Assembly: GCF_937898475.1 (NCBI RefSeq)
Contig: NZ_CALEJS010000015.1
Coordinates: 620,001 to 684,000 of the forward strand
Source of the DNA: an uncultured Chitinophaga sp.
GTDB taxonomy: Bacteria > Bacteroidota > Bacteroidia > Chitinophagales > Chitinophagaceae
DNA length: 64,000 bases
Direction of reading: 5' to 3'
Position numbers and translations under genes: made by a program. Positions within the stretch are counted from its first letter, which is position 1. The number at the start of each line of letters is the position of its first letter. The notes beneath the pieces were generated by a model, which was not told the origin of the DNA, ran no database searches, and saw only the letters and a list, made by a program, of their open reading frames with translations. This document shows positions 1 through 9,782 of this stretch, one piece after another.

Positions 1-183
1 AGCTGCATACCGGGCATTCCAGTTATCACTGTTAAATCTATAACGGGTACATAGACTATTCACCAATAGCACTGTACTTTCTTTTTCTATAACGTGGATG
101 AATGGTGCCGGTTATCGAGCCGACACATAAAGCAAATAGACGGAACAGTTACCGTAACAGCCGTCCTGGTCGCGGGATGGCTG
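1..183. other. Left edge, no gene recognised
   Basis: No open frame here has convincing coding character on either strand, and I see no RNA gene or strong hairpin. It lies just downstream of the minus-strand lipoprotein gene and may hold its terminator or the edge of a neighbour outside the window. Confidence 0.4.
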
Positions 184-612
184 CTATTTTTTCAGTGTAT
201 AGAAAGTCTGGGAGATCTTCACCTTTGGCGTTTCATCATAGCTGAAATCAAGGGTATTATAGCGCAGTGCGGTGTCGGTAACAGCGGTAGCTTCACAGAG
301 CAGTGAATCGAGGTGGAAGAATACAGGTGTGATCTCTTCAAAGCGGAACGTATCTACACTATGCGCATCAGAATAGAAACGCAGGGCTATACCGCTCTGG
401 GTAAAATCAATATATTCAGCTCCATTGTAGCGCAGTGTATCCAGCCGTGAGTAGGAAGTATCCCCGGCAGTGACGGTATATTCTTTAAAAACGGCTGATT
501 CGTAGTACCATTTTCCATAGAAATTACGATGCGGGGTTGCGTTATCTTCCTTCTTACAGGCGGATAACACTACCAGCACCATTGCTGTCACTATCGGCAG
601 AACCTTACGCAT
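184..612 (-). CDS. Small outer-envelope lipoprotein, lipocalin-like size
   Basis: This encodes a 142-residue exported lipoprotein of unknown function. The first 18 residues form a signal peptide ending in the lipobox LSAC, so Cys19 would be lipidated, and KKED follows it. The rest alternates short polar and aromatic stretches (GKWYYES, YIDFTQSG), as in small beta-barrel lipocalin-like lipoproteins of Bacteroidota, but I cannot name a family with certainty. The frame can be extended to a GTG at 621; I chose the ATG at 612 because it starts directly at the MRKV signal-peptide head. It lies downstream of nothing obvious and follows the AsmA-like gene's 3' side on the same strand, separated by a short inverted repeat. 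Confidence 0.75.
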   Translation of the reverse strand: MRKVLPIVTAMVLVVLSACKKEDNATPHRNFYGKWYYESAVFKEYTVTAGDTSYSRLDTLRYNGAEYIDFTQSGIALRFYSDAHSVDTFRFEEITPVFFHLDSLLCEATAVTDTALRYNTLDFSYDETPKVKISQTFYTLKK

Positions 613-622
613 AATATTCACT

Positions 623-677
623 GTTAACGGTTTAACGGGCGCAAAATTAGTAAAAATGCAGGATTTCCCCGTTAAAC
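623..677. repeat. Short inverted repeat with GTTAACG/GTTTAAC units
   Basis: GTTTAACGGG at 630-639 is the exact reverse complement of 668-677, with a 28-nt loop. The left arm contains neighbouring heptamers gttaacg and gtttaac, so it may be a small member of the 7-nt periodic elements seen elsewhere in the window. It sits between the stop of the AsmA-like gene and the start of the lipoprotein gene. Confidence 0.5.
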
Positions 678-696
678 GTGTGTGAACAGGCGCAGG

Positions 697-3120
697 TTAC
701 TGCTTTCCCAGCTTTATTTTCACCTTTCCCTCCTTATTATCGTCAGTGGCGCGCAGGTGTAGTGTGAAGCCCCGTTTTCCTTTTTTAGCGATCTTCTCCG
801 GGTTACGCAGGGGTACTTCCAGGTAGATATCTGTGCCACGGGGCATACCGTATACCCCGCTAACGTCCATCATAATGGCGCTGGAAGAAATTTGCATGGG
901 CGGGATGATTATCTTATTCCCCTTCAGCTGCAGGGTATTGCTGAGGTTATCAAAAGTGATATTGGACAGGTTCCGTTTCCGGAAGAAGAAGGTGCCAATG
1001 TCTTCCAGGGGGGCAAAATGTACCAGGGCTCCCTGTTTCAGGTCAAAGCTCAGTTCTCCGTACATGGAGCCGGGGGCCAGTTGGCCGTTGTCGTGCAGGT
1101 TACCATTGATATTGGCGCGAGCAGATAATATGCCTTTGAGGTTACGGGATGTTAAGGATTGCATACCGAAATTCTCAAAGGCATAGAACAACTGATCGAT
1201 ATGAACATTATTGATCGACCCATTCAGTTTGAAACGGTTATTATTGCCCTGGGGATGAACAGCGCCATTCAGCCGGAGGCTGCCCCCTGCGTGTGCCAGG
1301 GAAACCTGCTGCAACAGGATGTCTGACTGGGTGAGGCTGACGGCGGCCATTACCTGCGCTGCATCAAAACGGCGGTAGTTCAGCTTGTCAACAGCAATGC
1401 GCATATTCACATTGCAGGACTCCATCACTATCTCCAGCTGGCGGGCCAGGCGCCGGGCTTTACGGGAAGCTGCGCCGGCAGCCGCCTTACTGGTTTTGTG
1501 CCTGCTGGTTTTACGGGGCGCCAGGAAAAAGCGGAACTCGTCCAGGTCTATCATCGGACTGCGGATATCCCAGTCCAGCTGGATCTTTTCAGGCGCTTTG
1601 AAGAACAGTCCCACGATGTTGCGCATACTGCCCTCCATCTGCAAGGTGCTCTTTACGCTTTTCACCATCACCTGGTGAAAGAAGAGATCCTGCCCGGAGA
1701 ACTGTATGGTGGCATTGCAATCGCGGAACTGCAGGTTGCGGGGTAAATAAGTGAAGCTGCCATTCCTGATGGCAATGTCGCCATCCAGGTAAGGCGTAAG
1801 GCTGTCGCCTGCCAGGATACTGCCTTTATAGAAGAGGTTGGCGGTAGCGGTGCCGCCTTGAAATTCGTAGGTATTGCCGGTCAGTTCGTTCAGCTGTTGC
1901 AGCGGGAAAGCGGAACGAAAGCGCCCCATAAGCTCCGGGTGTTTCAGGTTGAGCACCTGTATGGTATCCGCATTCAGCGGCACGCCGCTCCACCTGGCAT
2001 GCAGCTGGTAAATGCGTACAGCAGAATTGGCGTCATGATGACCATAACCGGGAATCAGCTCATTGGTGAAATTTCCATTAAAACCGCAACTGTCCCACTG
2101 GCCGGCTTTGGTAACAAGTATATTATTTTCTGTGTGCCATTTCACCCTGACATCAGGAGTATCATGCGGGCGCATATGCCCCTTGATCATGGCCTGCACA
2201 TCCAGTGGTTGCTGCAGGTCTATGCTATCCAGCTTTTGCTGCAGATGCGGCAGCAGCAGGGATGTAGCGTGATGATAGGGCATATTGACCGCACCGATAT
2301 TAATTGCGAACGCAGCGGGGTCGTGCCCGAAGTCGAATGTAGCACTGAGGGTCACAGATTGACCACCGATGCTGAAACGCTGGGCTGGTATTGACAGCTT
2401 TTTCTGCTGCTTATTGAAATTAAATGTCAGGGTAGTTTCCAGTTCCTGGTTCCTCAGGTAACTGCCCCGAAGGGTATTAAAGGAGAAGCTGTTCACGAGC
2501 AGCCGGGTTTGCACATCGAATTGCAAGGCCTTGTCAGAGGCGTCCACGCGGCCATCCATCCTGCGTATGGTAAAGTGGAAACGTTTATTTTTCTGCTGGT
2601 TATCCAGCACCAGCTCCATGTTACGAAGTGAGAGCTTACCGATGTCTGCGTCTTTACCGGAGCTGCCTTCTTTCTTTTGTTCCTTGCCGGAGAACACTGT
2701 GGCATTCGTGTAACCGGATGCGTTAGTATAGAGGTAAATGGTACCGTCTTCCATTGTTATCTCCCTGATATCCATGCGGCGGCGCAATAATGTGAAGGTA
2801 TTCACTTTAACGAATATACGCTTGACATCCAGCAGCAGGTGGCGATGCTGTTGCCAGAGGCTGTCTTTCAGCTGCAGGGTTTCGAGCTCTATAGATACAT
2901 GGGGAAAGCTGCGCAACAGGGATGGGTTCATTTCCTGTATGGTCAATGTGCCGTGCAGGCGCTGGTTCAGGCGATCAGTGATCTGGCGAAGAAAGGTCTC
3001 CCTGTTAAGATGGATATAGAGGGCCAGTGCCAGCCACAATACAATCACAAGTCCCAATAAAGCGCATCCGGCTATTACACATATACGTAACCACCTGGCT
3101 TGAATAAAATTGAAAGGCAA
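697..3120 (-). CDS. AsmA-like family outer-membrane biogenesis protein
   Basis: An 807-residue protein of the AsmA/YhdP/TamB-like group, which is thought to bridge the periplasm and help move lipids or assemble the outer membrane. One N-terminal transmembrane helix (about residues 12-34) is followed by the typical 'RQITDRLNQRLHGTLTI' opening and a long beta-rich region; the AsmA C-terminal part is near residues 600-800. A basic stretch, SRHKTSKAAAGAASRKARR, lies near residue 560. The start is TTG at 3120: an in-frame TAA lies two codons upstream and no early ATG exists. Family assignment is confident; the exact cargo is not known. Confidence 0.85.
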   Translation of the reverse strand: MPFNFIQARWLRICVIAGCALLGLVIVLWLALALYIHLNRETFLRQITDRLNQRLHGTLTIQEMNPSLLRSFPHVSIELETLQLKDSLWQQHRHLLLDVKRIFVKVNTFTLLRRRMDIREITMEDGTIYLYTNASGYTNATVFSGKEQKKEGSSGKDADIGKLSLRNMELVLDNQQKNKRFHFTIRRMDGRVDASDKALQFDVQTRLLVNSFSFNTLRGSYLRNQELETTLTFNFNKQQKKLSIPAQRFSIGGQSVTLSATFDFGHDPAAFAINIGAVNMPYHHATSLLLPHLQQKLDSIDLQQPLDVQAMIKGHMRPHDTPDVRVKWHTENNILVTKAGQWDSCGFNGNFTNELIPGYGHHDANSAVRIYQLHARWSGVPLNADTIQVLNLKHPELMGRFRSAFPLQQLNELTGNTYEFQGGTATANLFYKGSILAGDSLTPYLDGDIAIRNGSFTYLPRNLQFRDCNATIQFSGQDLFFHQVMVKSVKSTLQMEGSMRNIVGLFFKAPEKIQLDWDIRSPMIDLDEFRFFLAPRKTSRHKTSKAAAGAASRKARRLARQLEIVMESCNVNMRIAVDKLNYRRFDAAQVMAAVSLTQSDILLQQVSLAHAGGSLRLNGAVHPQGNNNRFKLNGSINNVHIDQLFYAFENFGMQSLTSRNLKGILSARANINGNLHDNGQLAPGSMYGELSFDLKQGALVHFAPLEDIGTFFFRKRNLSNITFDNLSNTLQLKGNKIIIPPMQISSSAIMMDVSGVYGMPRGTDIYLEVPLRNPEKIAKKGKRGFTLHLRATDDNKEGKVKIKLGKQ

Positions 3121-3165
3121 ACGTTAAAAATTAAAATGAATATAGAATTAACACTATTATCCACT

Positions 3166-4152
3166 TTATTGTTCGCGGTGTATGGCATAATAGGCAGCAC
3201 CTCTTAAGGCGGCCTTATCGTTGCTGATAACGTGCAGGGGAACGGCTGCCAGCAGCTCTATCAGGCGGTCGCCCTGCAGGTAATGATGGTAGAAATTATT
3301 ATTCTGCAGCAGGGGGATGATGCGGGGAGGGATACCGCCCCCGATAAAGAGCCCGCCGGTAGATTTCATTTTAAACACCAGGTTAGCGCTTTCCCGGGCC
3401 AGGTAGCGCACAAACATTTCCATGGTTTTGATGCAGATAGATACCTTTTGTTCAATAGCATTACCGCTGATGACGGCGGCGGGGTCTTTTTCCTGCAGGG
3501 CATGTTCCAGCCAGTCGGGCACGTGCATATGCCGTACGTCCCGCAGGAACTGGAAGGTATCATAGATGCCGGGTCCGGAGACGAGGCGCTCCCAGCTAAC
3601 GATCTGGTATTTTTCCTGTAGGAATTCCAGCAGTTCCATATCCAGCTCATTGCGCGGGGCAAAGTCGCAGTGACCGCCTTCTGTGGCAAAAGGTGAATAC
3701 AGTTCACCGTCCCAGAAGAGGCCCGCCTCTCCCAGCCCGGTGCCCGGGGCGATGATGGCCATATTGCCGCCGGTTTCCGGTTCGCCGGAGTGCAGGGTGA
3801 GCAGGCTGTCGGGCTGCAGGGTGGCCAGTCCGTATGCCGTAGCTTCGAGGTCATTGATCAGGAAAGTTTCTTCAACACCGGTGGTTTGCTGTATCTCTGC
3901 TACCGTGAGCTCTCTTGACAGGTTGGTGAGCTCTACCCTGCCTTTTATTACAGGCCCCGCTACGCCGATACATATACGTTGCGGTTTTTGGGCCGGCTGC
4001 AGGCTGATAAATTCCTGCGCCAGGTCTGTAAAGGAAGTATAATCCTGTGAGGGGTAACTCTTTTCATGCACCAGCTGTGTCTCCCCATTGCTCACCTCAA
4101 AGAGTGCCAGCCTGGTTTTGGTGCCACCCAGGTCTCCTGCCAGGACATACAT
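3166..4152 (-). CDS. glk: Glucokinase (Glk family)
   Basis: Phosphorylates glucose with ATP to glucose-6-phosphate in the cytoplasm. The N-terminus carries the phosphate-binding signature GDLGGTKTR. Further along are INDLEATAYG (catalytic Asp region), APGTGLGEAGL (adenosine loop) and TEGGHCDFAPR, the order found in bacterial Glk proteins of PF02685. With the ATG at 4152 the protein is 328 residues, the usual length. A longer frame from 4224 would add 24 residues upstream of the invariant MYVLAGDLGGT start and is unlikely. It is divergent from the GH15 gene and close to otsAB, which suggests a role in hexose and trehalose turnover. Confidence 0.9.
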   Translation of the reverse strand: MYVLAGDLGGTKTRLALFEVSNGETQLVHEKSYPSQDYTSFTDLAQEFISLQPAQKPQRICIGVAGPVIKGRVELTNLSRELTVAEIQQTTGVEETFLINDLEATAYGLATLQPDSLLTLHSGEPETGGNMAIIAPGTGLGEAGLFWDGELYSPFATEGGHCDFAPRNELDMELLEFLQEKYQIVSWERLVSGPGIYDTFQFLRDVRHMHVPDWLEHALQEKDPAAVISGNAIEQKVSICIKTMEMFVRYLARESANLVFKMKSTGGLFIGGGIPPRIIPLLQNNNFYHHYLQGDRLIELLAAVPLHVISNDKAALRGAAYYAIHREQ

Positions 4153-4247
4153 GATTCCATCACCGGGTTTTCTGCCCATACGGGCAAAGCGCGGCAGGAA
4201 TTGCTGTTCGTTGACCAATTGCATGTATTAAAAATAAGCAAAAAAGA

Positions 4248-4367
4248 CGGTTTAAACGATTGAACGTTTGGAGATTGAGCGTTTGAGCGTTTAAACATTT
4301 GATGGCTTGAGCGTGGCCTGCATTGTTGGGGCACCTTCAAACTTTCAAACCCTCAATCCTTTAAACT
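4248..4367. repeat. Period-8 quasi-palindromic element (GTTTGAGC word)
   Basis: The left arm runs in consecutive octamers such as acgattga, acgtttgg and cgtttgag from 4256, and the right arm (4336-4367) in ttcaaact, ttcaaacc, ctcaatcc. The right arm is roughly the reverse complement of the left. It fills most of the gap between the divergent glk and GH15 genes, so it cannot be only a terminator. The first longer glk frame would end near its edge. Confidence 0.85.
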
Positions 4368-4407
4368 TTCTTATTTTGGCGTATCTTTTGTTCAGTACGA
4401 CTTAGCT

Positions 4408-6189
4408 ATGGAAAGACATACCTATCAGACCGGATTAATTGGCAACTGCGCCTTCCTGGCGCATGTACACCGCAACACCAACATTGAATGGCTTTGCTGG
4501 CCCCGTATGGACAGCACTTTTGTTTTCGGAGGATTACTGGATAAAGAGAAAGGCGGCTGCTTTTCTATTCTGCCCGAGGGAGAATTTACTTCCAGGCAAT
4601 ACTACATGGAGAATACCAATGTACTTTGCACGGAGATCACTTCTGCCAACGGAAAGTACAAGGTTACAGATTTTGCACCGCGTTTTTACCAGTATGAACG
4701 TTATTTCAAACCGCTCATGCTGGTCAGGAAAATAGAACCGCTGGAAGGCTCTCCCCGCATACAGGTAAAATGCCACCCGGCAACTGATTATGGCGCGCGT
4801 AAGCTGCAGGCGCAGTTTGGCAGCAATCACGTAGAGTTCCTGGGCGCCGATGGACGCATGCGTCTGACCACCAACATACCGGTGAACTACCTGCTGGACG
4901 AACAGTATTTCGTACTGAACGATACCCGCTACCTGTTACTAACTTATGGCAGTCCGCTGGAGGCCTCTTTGGTGAGCACTGCAGAGAATTTTCTGCGGGA
5001 AACCATCAATTACTGGCGTACCTGGATCAAACATTCCAATATTGCCAACTTCTACCAGCCATATGTAATACGTTCTGCCCTCACCCTCAAGATCCACCAG
5101 TATGAGGATACCGGCGCTATTATTGCGGCCAGTACCACCAGTTTGCCCGAGTTCCCGAACAGTGGCCGCAACTGGGACTACCGGTATTGCTGGTTGCGCG
5201 ATACCTATTATGTGATTACCGCGCTGAACCACATCGGGCATTTCGAGGAGATGGAACGCTACTTCAATTATGTAACAGATATTTCATTCTCAGGCGACTA
5301 CCGTTACCAGCCGCTTTACGGTATTACAGGCCAGAAGAACCTGGTAGAAGAGATCCTCCCGCACCTGAGCGGTTACCAGGGCAACCAGCCGGTACGCATC
5401 GGCAACCAGGCCTATGAACATATACAGAACGATATTTACGGACAGGTGCTCATCTCCATGCTGCCCCTGTATACCGACCACCGCTTTATATTTTCAGAAC
5501 GCAAGGACTCTGCCTGGTGGATAGAATATCTGCTGAACAAGATAGAACGTACAATAGACGAGAAGGATGCAGGCATATGGGAGTTCCGCAATTTTGCCAA
5601 TATACATTGCTATTCCAACCTATTCCAGTGGGCGGGCTGCTCGGCCGCTGAAAAGATGGCGCGTACCATTGGTCACCAGCCCCTGGTAGAAAAAGCTACT
5701 GCCCTGAAGGAAAAGGCAGCTCAGCATATTGAGAGCTGCTTTGATCCTGAACGCCGGGTATACACCAATGCTGCCGGCAGCCGCCACCTGGATGCCAGCA
5801 CATTGCAGCTGATCATGATGTACTACCTGGATCCTGAATCTGACAGGGCACGCGATCACCTGGAAGCATTGGAAAAAGAGCTAAAAACGCCGCAGGGCTT
5901 ATTCTACCGTTACCTGCATGCGGATGATTTTGGTAAACCCAAAACCACATTCCTGGTATGTGCCTTCTGGTATGTGGAAGCATTGGCCTGTGTAGGACGG
6001 CTGGATGATGCCATCAGGGAGTTTGAGAACCTGCTGCAGTATTCGAATCACTTATTGCTGTTCAGTGAAGATATAGATGAAGAGAATGGCAGCCAGTGGG
6101 GCAATTTCCCGCAGGCTTACAGCCATGTGGGATTGATGAATGCTGCGTACAGGATAGCGATGAAACTGGATAAGCCGATATTTTTGTAA
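4408..6189 (+). CDS. Glycoside hydrolase family 15 (glucoamylase/trehalase-like)
   Basis: A 593-residue cytoplasmic alpha-glucosidase-type enzyme of family GH15. The N-terminal beta-sandwich begins IGNCAFLAHVHRNTNIEWLCWPR, typical of bacterial GH15. The (alpha/alpha)6 domain shows RNWDYRYCWLRDT near residue 252, DAGIWEFRN with the likely general-acid Glu near residue 390, and SEDIDEENGSQWGNFPQAY near the C-terminus with the likely base Glu. No signal peptide is present. The neighbouring fused trehalose-6-phosphate synthase/phosphatase and glucokinase make trehalose or a small maltooligosaccharide a plausible substrate, but bacterial GH15 specificity cannot be read from sequence alone. Confidence 0.88.
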   Translation: MERHTYQTGLIGNCAFLAHVHRNTNIEWLCWPRMDSTFVFGGLLDKEKGGCFSILPEGEFTSRQYYMENTNVLCTEITSANGKYKVTDFAPRFYQYERYFKPLMLVRKIEPLEGSPRIQVKCHPATDYGARKLQAQFGSNHVEFLGADGRMRLTTNIPVNYLLDEQYFVLNDTRYLLLTYGSPLEASLVSTAENFLRETINYWRTWIKHSNIANFYQPYVIRSALTLKIHQYEDTGAIIAASTTSLPEFPNSGRNWDYRYCWLRDTYYVITALNHIGHFEEMERYFNYVTDISFSGDYRYQPLYGITGQKNLVEEILPHLSGYQGNQPVRIGNQAYEHIQNDIYGQVLISMLPLYTDHRFIFSERKDSAWWIEYLLNKIERTIDEKDAGIWEFRNFANIHCYSNLFQWAGCSAAEKMARTIGHQPLVEKATALKEKAAQHIESCFDPERRVYTNAAGSRHLDASTLQLIMMYYLDPESDRARDHLEALEKELKTPQGLFYRYLHADDFGKPKTTFLVCAFWYVEALACVGRLDDAIREFENLLQYSNHLLLFSEDIDEENGSQWGNFPQAYSHVGLMNAAYRIAMKLDKPIFL

Positions 6190-6194
6190 GAGAC

Positions 6195-6270
6195 GCCGCC
6201 TTGGTCATTGTGAGGAGCCCCGGGAGCCTGTGCACATGAGCTCCGGTGCTCCTCCCAATGGCGGCGGCGG
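6195..6270. terminator. Hairpin of the CATTGnGAGGAGC class between convergent genes
   Basis: CATTGTGAGGAGC on the left (about 6206-6218) faces GCTCCTCCCAATG on the right (about 6248-6260), flanked by ccgcc and ggcgg. The stem lies in the 90-nt gap between the convergent GH15 and otsAB genes, so it probably ends transcription from both sides. No clear T-run follows on either strand. Confidence 0.6.
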
Positions 6271-6279
6271 AAAATCCGC

Positions 6280-8451
6280 CTATACTAAGGTTGTCAGAAA
6301 CTGTCTTACCTCCTTGAAATTACGCAGGTAATATCTGGCAGCGGATACCTGGCTGCCCACTTTGATAGTGATGGCATCTTCCGGAAGAGCTTTGAAAATA
6401 TCCTCATCGGTATGATCATCGCCGATGGCCATCACGAAATCGAAGTGATCGTCATGCAACCAGTTGAGCGTAGCCCTACCCTTATTGATCTCCGCGTTCT
6501 TCACCTCAATCACTTTATCGCCCGGCAATACCATCAGTCCTTTATCCGACGTATAGTACCGGAGGGTACCCACTAATTCATTGGCGCGCAGTTCACCCAA
6601 TCCTGCCTCTACCTTGCGGTAGTGCCATACCAGGGAATAGCTTTTTTCTTCAATAAAAGAGCCCGGGGTACGGTCTGTATAAGTGTCCAGTATGGTATAG
6701 ATCTCCTGTTTCCATTGATCGTTCAGGCCGGGCAGCTTATGCCATTTGCCTCCCTGTCTCCTTTGCCAGGCGCCATGTTCTGCTATCAGGTGCAAACGCA
6801 GGTGGCCCAGCCATTCAGAAAGCGTTTCATGCTTGCGTCCGCTGATCATCACTACTTCGTTGGACGGATCTGCGGTCAGTGAGCGCAGCAGGTGATACAG
6901 CTCCTGGTCTGGCGAGGCCAGGTCAACATTCACGTTAAAGCCCACTAATGTACCGTCATAATCCAGGAAGATAGCGCGGCGGCCGGCCTTTTTGTAGGCC
7001 TGCTGTACATGCAGCTGCATATCGGTACTGAGACGGCGGGCCAGCATGGATTGCTGGATCTGCTTCACTTCCTGCAGGCGGTCCATAAATAGTTTCACCC
7101 AGTGGTTGACGTTGAATTTGGCAACCACCTGCCGCATCTGCTTCATGCGCCGGTATTGCTCCGGCAGCGGCATAATAAGCGCTTCTTCCAGTGCACGGGT
7201 AATAGCCCCGATGTTATTGGGGTTTACGATCAGTGCATCTATCAGTTCTTTGGATGCGCCCGCCATTTCACTGAGTATGAGCACGCCGTTATTCTGTGTG
7301 CGGCTGGCCACGTATTCCTTGCTCACCAGGTTCATACCATCGCGCATGGGTGTTACCAGGCATATATCAGCAAAATTATACAGTGCAGACAGTGTCTCTA
7401 TCGGGAAAGAGCGGTAAAAATAATGGACAGGGTGCCAGTTAATGGTACGGAAGCGGGCATTGATGCCCCCTACCAGCTTATCGATCTCGTCGCGCAGGGC
7501 CACGTACTGCGGCACCGTATCGCGGGACGGCACAACGATCATGTATAATACCACCTTCTCTGCATACTCAGGGTATAATTGCAGGAAGAGTTCAAAAGCC
7601 TGCAGGCGCTGCAGGATCCCTTTGCTGTAATCCAGGCGGTCGATGGTAAGGATCATTTTAATGCCGTGGAAATTCTCTTCCAGCTGTCGCAACTGTTGCT
7701 GCACTTCCGCATCCGTGCCCATGGAGGCATACTTGTCATAATCGATGCCCATGGGAAAAGTTTCCGCAACAACGGCGCGGTCGTTCACCATCAGCTGATT
7801 GGCGGAGGCGTTAATGGGCAATATGCGGGTAACTGCATTGATGAAATGCCGGCTATCATCAAAAGTATGAAAGCCCAGCAGGTCAGCTCCCAGCATTCCC
7901 TCCAGCAGCTCTGCCCGCCAGGGTATAAGGCGGAACAGTTCGAAAGAAGGAAACGGTATGTGTAAAAAGAAGCCGATGGATACATCAGGCAGTGCCTGGC
8001 GAATCATGCCGGGCAGCAGCAATAACTGGTAATCGTGGATCCATATCACATCATCGGGCTCAGCCACAGACAGAATCAGATCGCGGAACTTTTCGTTCAC
8101 GCGATAGTAAGCATCCCAATAGCCCTGCTCATAGCGGGCGTACACGGCCATGTAATGGAATACCGGCCATAATGTTTCGTTGGAGAAGCCTTCATAGAAG
8201 TTATTGATCTCTTCCTGTTCCAGGTACACCGGCATGAGGTTCATACCGGCCATCTGTTGCCGGATATCGTCCTGGTCTTTTTGTTCCGGCACTACAAGCC
8301 CGGGCCAGCCTATCCATACATTATTGCCGTTCCTGTAGATGGAACCCAGGCCAGTGGCCAAACCACCTTCACTGGGCGCCAGCACAAATTCTCCGTCCTT
8401 TTCTGCGATCTTCACAGGGAGCCTGTTAGATACTATAATGGTCTTACTCAT
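6280..8451 (-). CDS. otsAB: Fused trehalose-6-phosphate synthase/phosphatase (OtsA-OtsB)
   Basis: A 723-residue bifunctional enzyme that makes trehalose from UDP-glucose and glucose-6-phosphate, then removes the phosphate. Residues 1 to about 465 are a GT20 synthase: SNRLPV at the start, GGLATGL loop, WIHDYQLLLLPGMIR, FLHIPFPSFE and LVTPMRDGMNLVSKE. Residues about 490-723 are a HAD phosphatase with the nucleophile motif DYDGT at 497-501 and GDDHTDEDIF near the end. Both catalytic modules look intact. The fusion is common in Bacteroidota. Glucokinase upstream could supply one substrate, and trehalose usually serves osmotic or desiccation tolerance. Confidence 0.95.
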   Translation of the reverse strand: MSKTIIVSNRLPVKIAEKDGEFVLAPSEGGLATGLGSIYRNGNNVWIGWPGLVVPEQKDQDDIRQQMAGMNLMPVYLEQEEINNFYEGFSNETLWPVFHYMAVYARYEQGYWDAYYRVNEKFRDLILSVAEPDDVIWIHDYQLLLLPGMIRQALPDVSIGFFLHIPFPSFELFRLIPWRAELLEGMLGADLLGFHTFDDSRHFINAVTRILPINASANQLMVNDRAVVAETFPMGIDYDKYASMGTDAEVQQQLRQLEENFHGIKMILTIDRLDYSKGILQRLQAFELFLQLYPEYAEKVVLYMIVVPSRDTVPQYVALRDEIDKLVGGINARFRTINWHPVHYFYRSFPIETLSALYNFADICLVTPMRDGMNLVSKEYVASRTQNNGVLILSEMAGASKELIDALIVNPNNIGAITRALEEALIMPLPEQYRRMKQMRQVVAKFNVNHWVKLFMDRLQEVKQIQQSMLARRLSTDMQLHVQQAYKKAGRRAIFLDYDGTLVGFNVNVDLASPDQELYHLLRSLTADPSNEVVMISGRKHETLSEWLGHLRLHLIAEHGAWQRRQGGKWHKLPGLNDQWKQEIYTILDTYTDRTPGSFIEEKSYSLVWHYRKVEAGLGELRANELVGTLRYYTSDKGLMVLPGDKVIEVKNAEINKGRATLNWLHDDHFDFVMAIGDDHTDEDIFKALPEDAITIKVGSQVSAARYYLRNFKEVRQFLTTLV

Positions 8452-8805
8452 AGCGCTGTCATATGTCGTTTATCAAAATCTGTTCTCTTGTGTTAAAAGC
8501 ATCTCTTCCTGCAGGGACACCTGTCAGCAACACGCCTAATTAATTAAAATTCATGCTTCAAAACGTCTCAAACCGGCTGCTACGGGGATGTTTCAGGTCT
8601 CATGCAGATGATGGACAGTATTGACGAATACTACTAAAGCAGCATATAGCGGCACAAAATAGCAATTCTTTTTAATATAGGCATGACGGTTAGTACTGCA
8701 AATATGAGGCCGGTGTAATTTGTCATCAGAAACACACATTTAAACTATAAACCACCATGCTGGTATTTTTTTTGCGGCAATTATATATTTATAAAATAAT
8801 ATAAA
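8452..8805. other. Divergent intergenic region, otsAB and aldo/keto reductase promoters
   Basis: About 350 nt without a gene. It must hold the two divergent promoters. A possible box taatttg lies near 8715-8721 on the plus strand, but spacing to the start at 8806 is long. No tandem heptamer element and no strong hairpin were found. Confidence 0.4.
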
Positions 8806-9753
8806 ATGGAGCAACGCAAATTGGGAAGATCGGCTCTCACTGTAGCGCCCCTGGCTTTTGGCGGCAATGTGTTTGGCTGGACGGTAGACGAACGAGACTG
8901 TTTCAGGTTGCTGGATGCCTTTGTGGCAGGCGGGTTTAACCTGATAGATACGGCGGATGTGTATTCAAAATGGGTTGACGGCAACCAGGGCGGAGAATCA
9001 GAAACCCTGATCGGTAAATGGCTGAAACAAAGCGGTAAAAGAGAGCAGGTAGTGATCGCCACTAAAGTAGGTGCGGAAATGGGACCACAACAGAAAGGCG
9101 TTTCAAAGGCATATATCACACAAGCAGTAGAGGCATCGCTACGCAGGCTGCAAACAGACTATATTGACCTTTATCAAACGCATTACGATGATGAGAGCAC
9201 ACCGGTGGAAGAAACATTATCCACTTATGCATCATTGATACAGGAAGGAAAAATAAGAGTGATCGGCGCTTCAAATATGAGTCCGGAAAGGTTGACACTA
9301 TCGCTGCATAACAGTGAACAGTATGGCTATCCGCGTTATGAAACCCTGCAGCCGGAATATAATCTCTATAGCCGCCAACGATATGAACACGATTATGCGC
9401 CTGTCTGCACAGAACATGAGCTGAGCGTAATCCCTTATTATTCGCTGGCCAGCGGTTTCCTCACGGGTAAATACCGAACAGAGGAAGATGCGGCTAAAAG
9501 TCCCCGTGGAGAAAAAGCCCTGAGCTACCTGGATGAACGCGGTTTGCGGATATTAGCGGCACTGGATGAAGTGGCGGCTCGCTATCACACACAGCCTGCC
9601 AGTATTGCAATTGCATGGCTGGCACAAAGGCCTGGTGTAGCTGCACCGATTGCCAGCGCAACCAGTGTGGAGCAGCTGGAAGAACTGATGCAGGCGGCGA
9701 GGCTGAAATTGGATAAGGAGGCAGTGGCGGTGTTGGATGAGGCCAGTAAATAG
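8806..9753 (+). CDS. Aldo/keto reductase
   Basis: A 315-residue NADPH-dependent oxidoreductase of the aldo/keto reductase superfamily. It opens with the strand-turn MEQRKLGRSALTVAPLAFGG, then NLIDTADVYSKW with the catalytic Asp and Tyr, VIATKVG with the catalytic Lys, DYIDLYQTHYDD (normally H-x-x-D), and a C-terminal SAT cofactor loop (PIASATSVEQL). It resembles the YajO/Tas-type AKR12-like group. It has no signal peptide. The physiological substrate is unknown. It is convergent with the next dehydrogenase. Confidence 0.9.
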   Translation: MEQRKLGRSALTVAPLAFGGNVFGWTVDERDCFRLLDAFVAGGFNLIDTADVYSKWVDGNQGGESETLIGKWLKQSGKREQVVIATKVGAEMGPQQKGVSKAYITQAVEASLRRLQTDYIDLYQTHYDDESTPVEETLSTYASLIQEGKIRVIGASNMSPERLTLSLHNSEQYGYPRYETLQPEYNLYSRQRYEHDYAPVCTEHELSVIPYYSLASGFLTGKYRTEEDAAKSPRGEKALSYLDERGLRILAALDEVAARYHTQPASIAIAWLAQRPGVAAPIASATSVEQLEELMQAARLKLDKEAVAVLDEASK

Positions 9754-9782
9754 GCGTCCGTGGAATGGCAGGATCACTGGGA

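Noticed and set aside
1858..2394. 178-codon frame opposite the AsmA-like gene
   Set aside because: Antisense shadow inside an intact long gene.
4153..4224. 24-residue N-terminal extension of glucokinase
   Set aside because: The canonical start MYVLAGDLGGT lies at 4152 and the extension has no homologous feature.
8452..8805. Riboswitch or small RNA in the otsAB upstream region
   Set aside because: No known aptamer motif and no strong hairpin could be found by eye.
9754..9782. Terminator between the convergent reductase and dehydrogenase genes
   Set aside because: The repeated GGATCAC is direct, not inverted, and no stable stem can be drawn.
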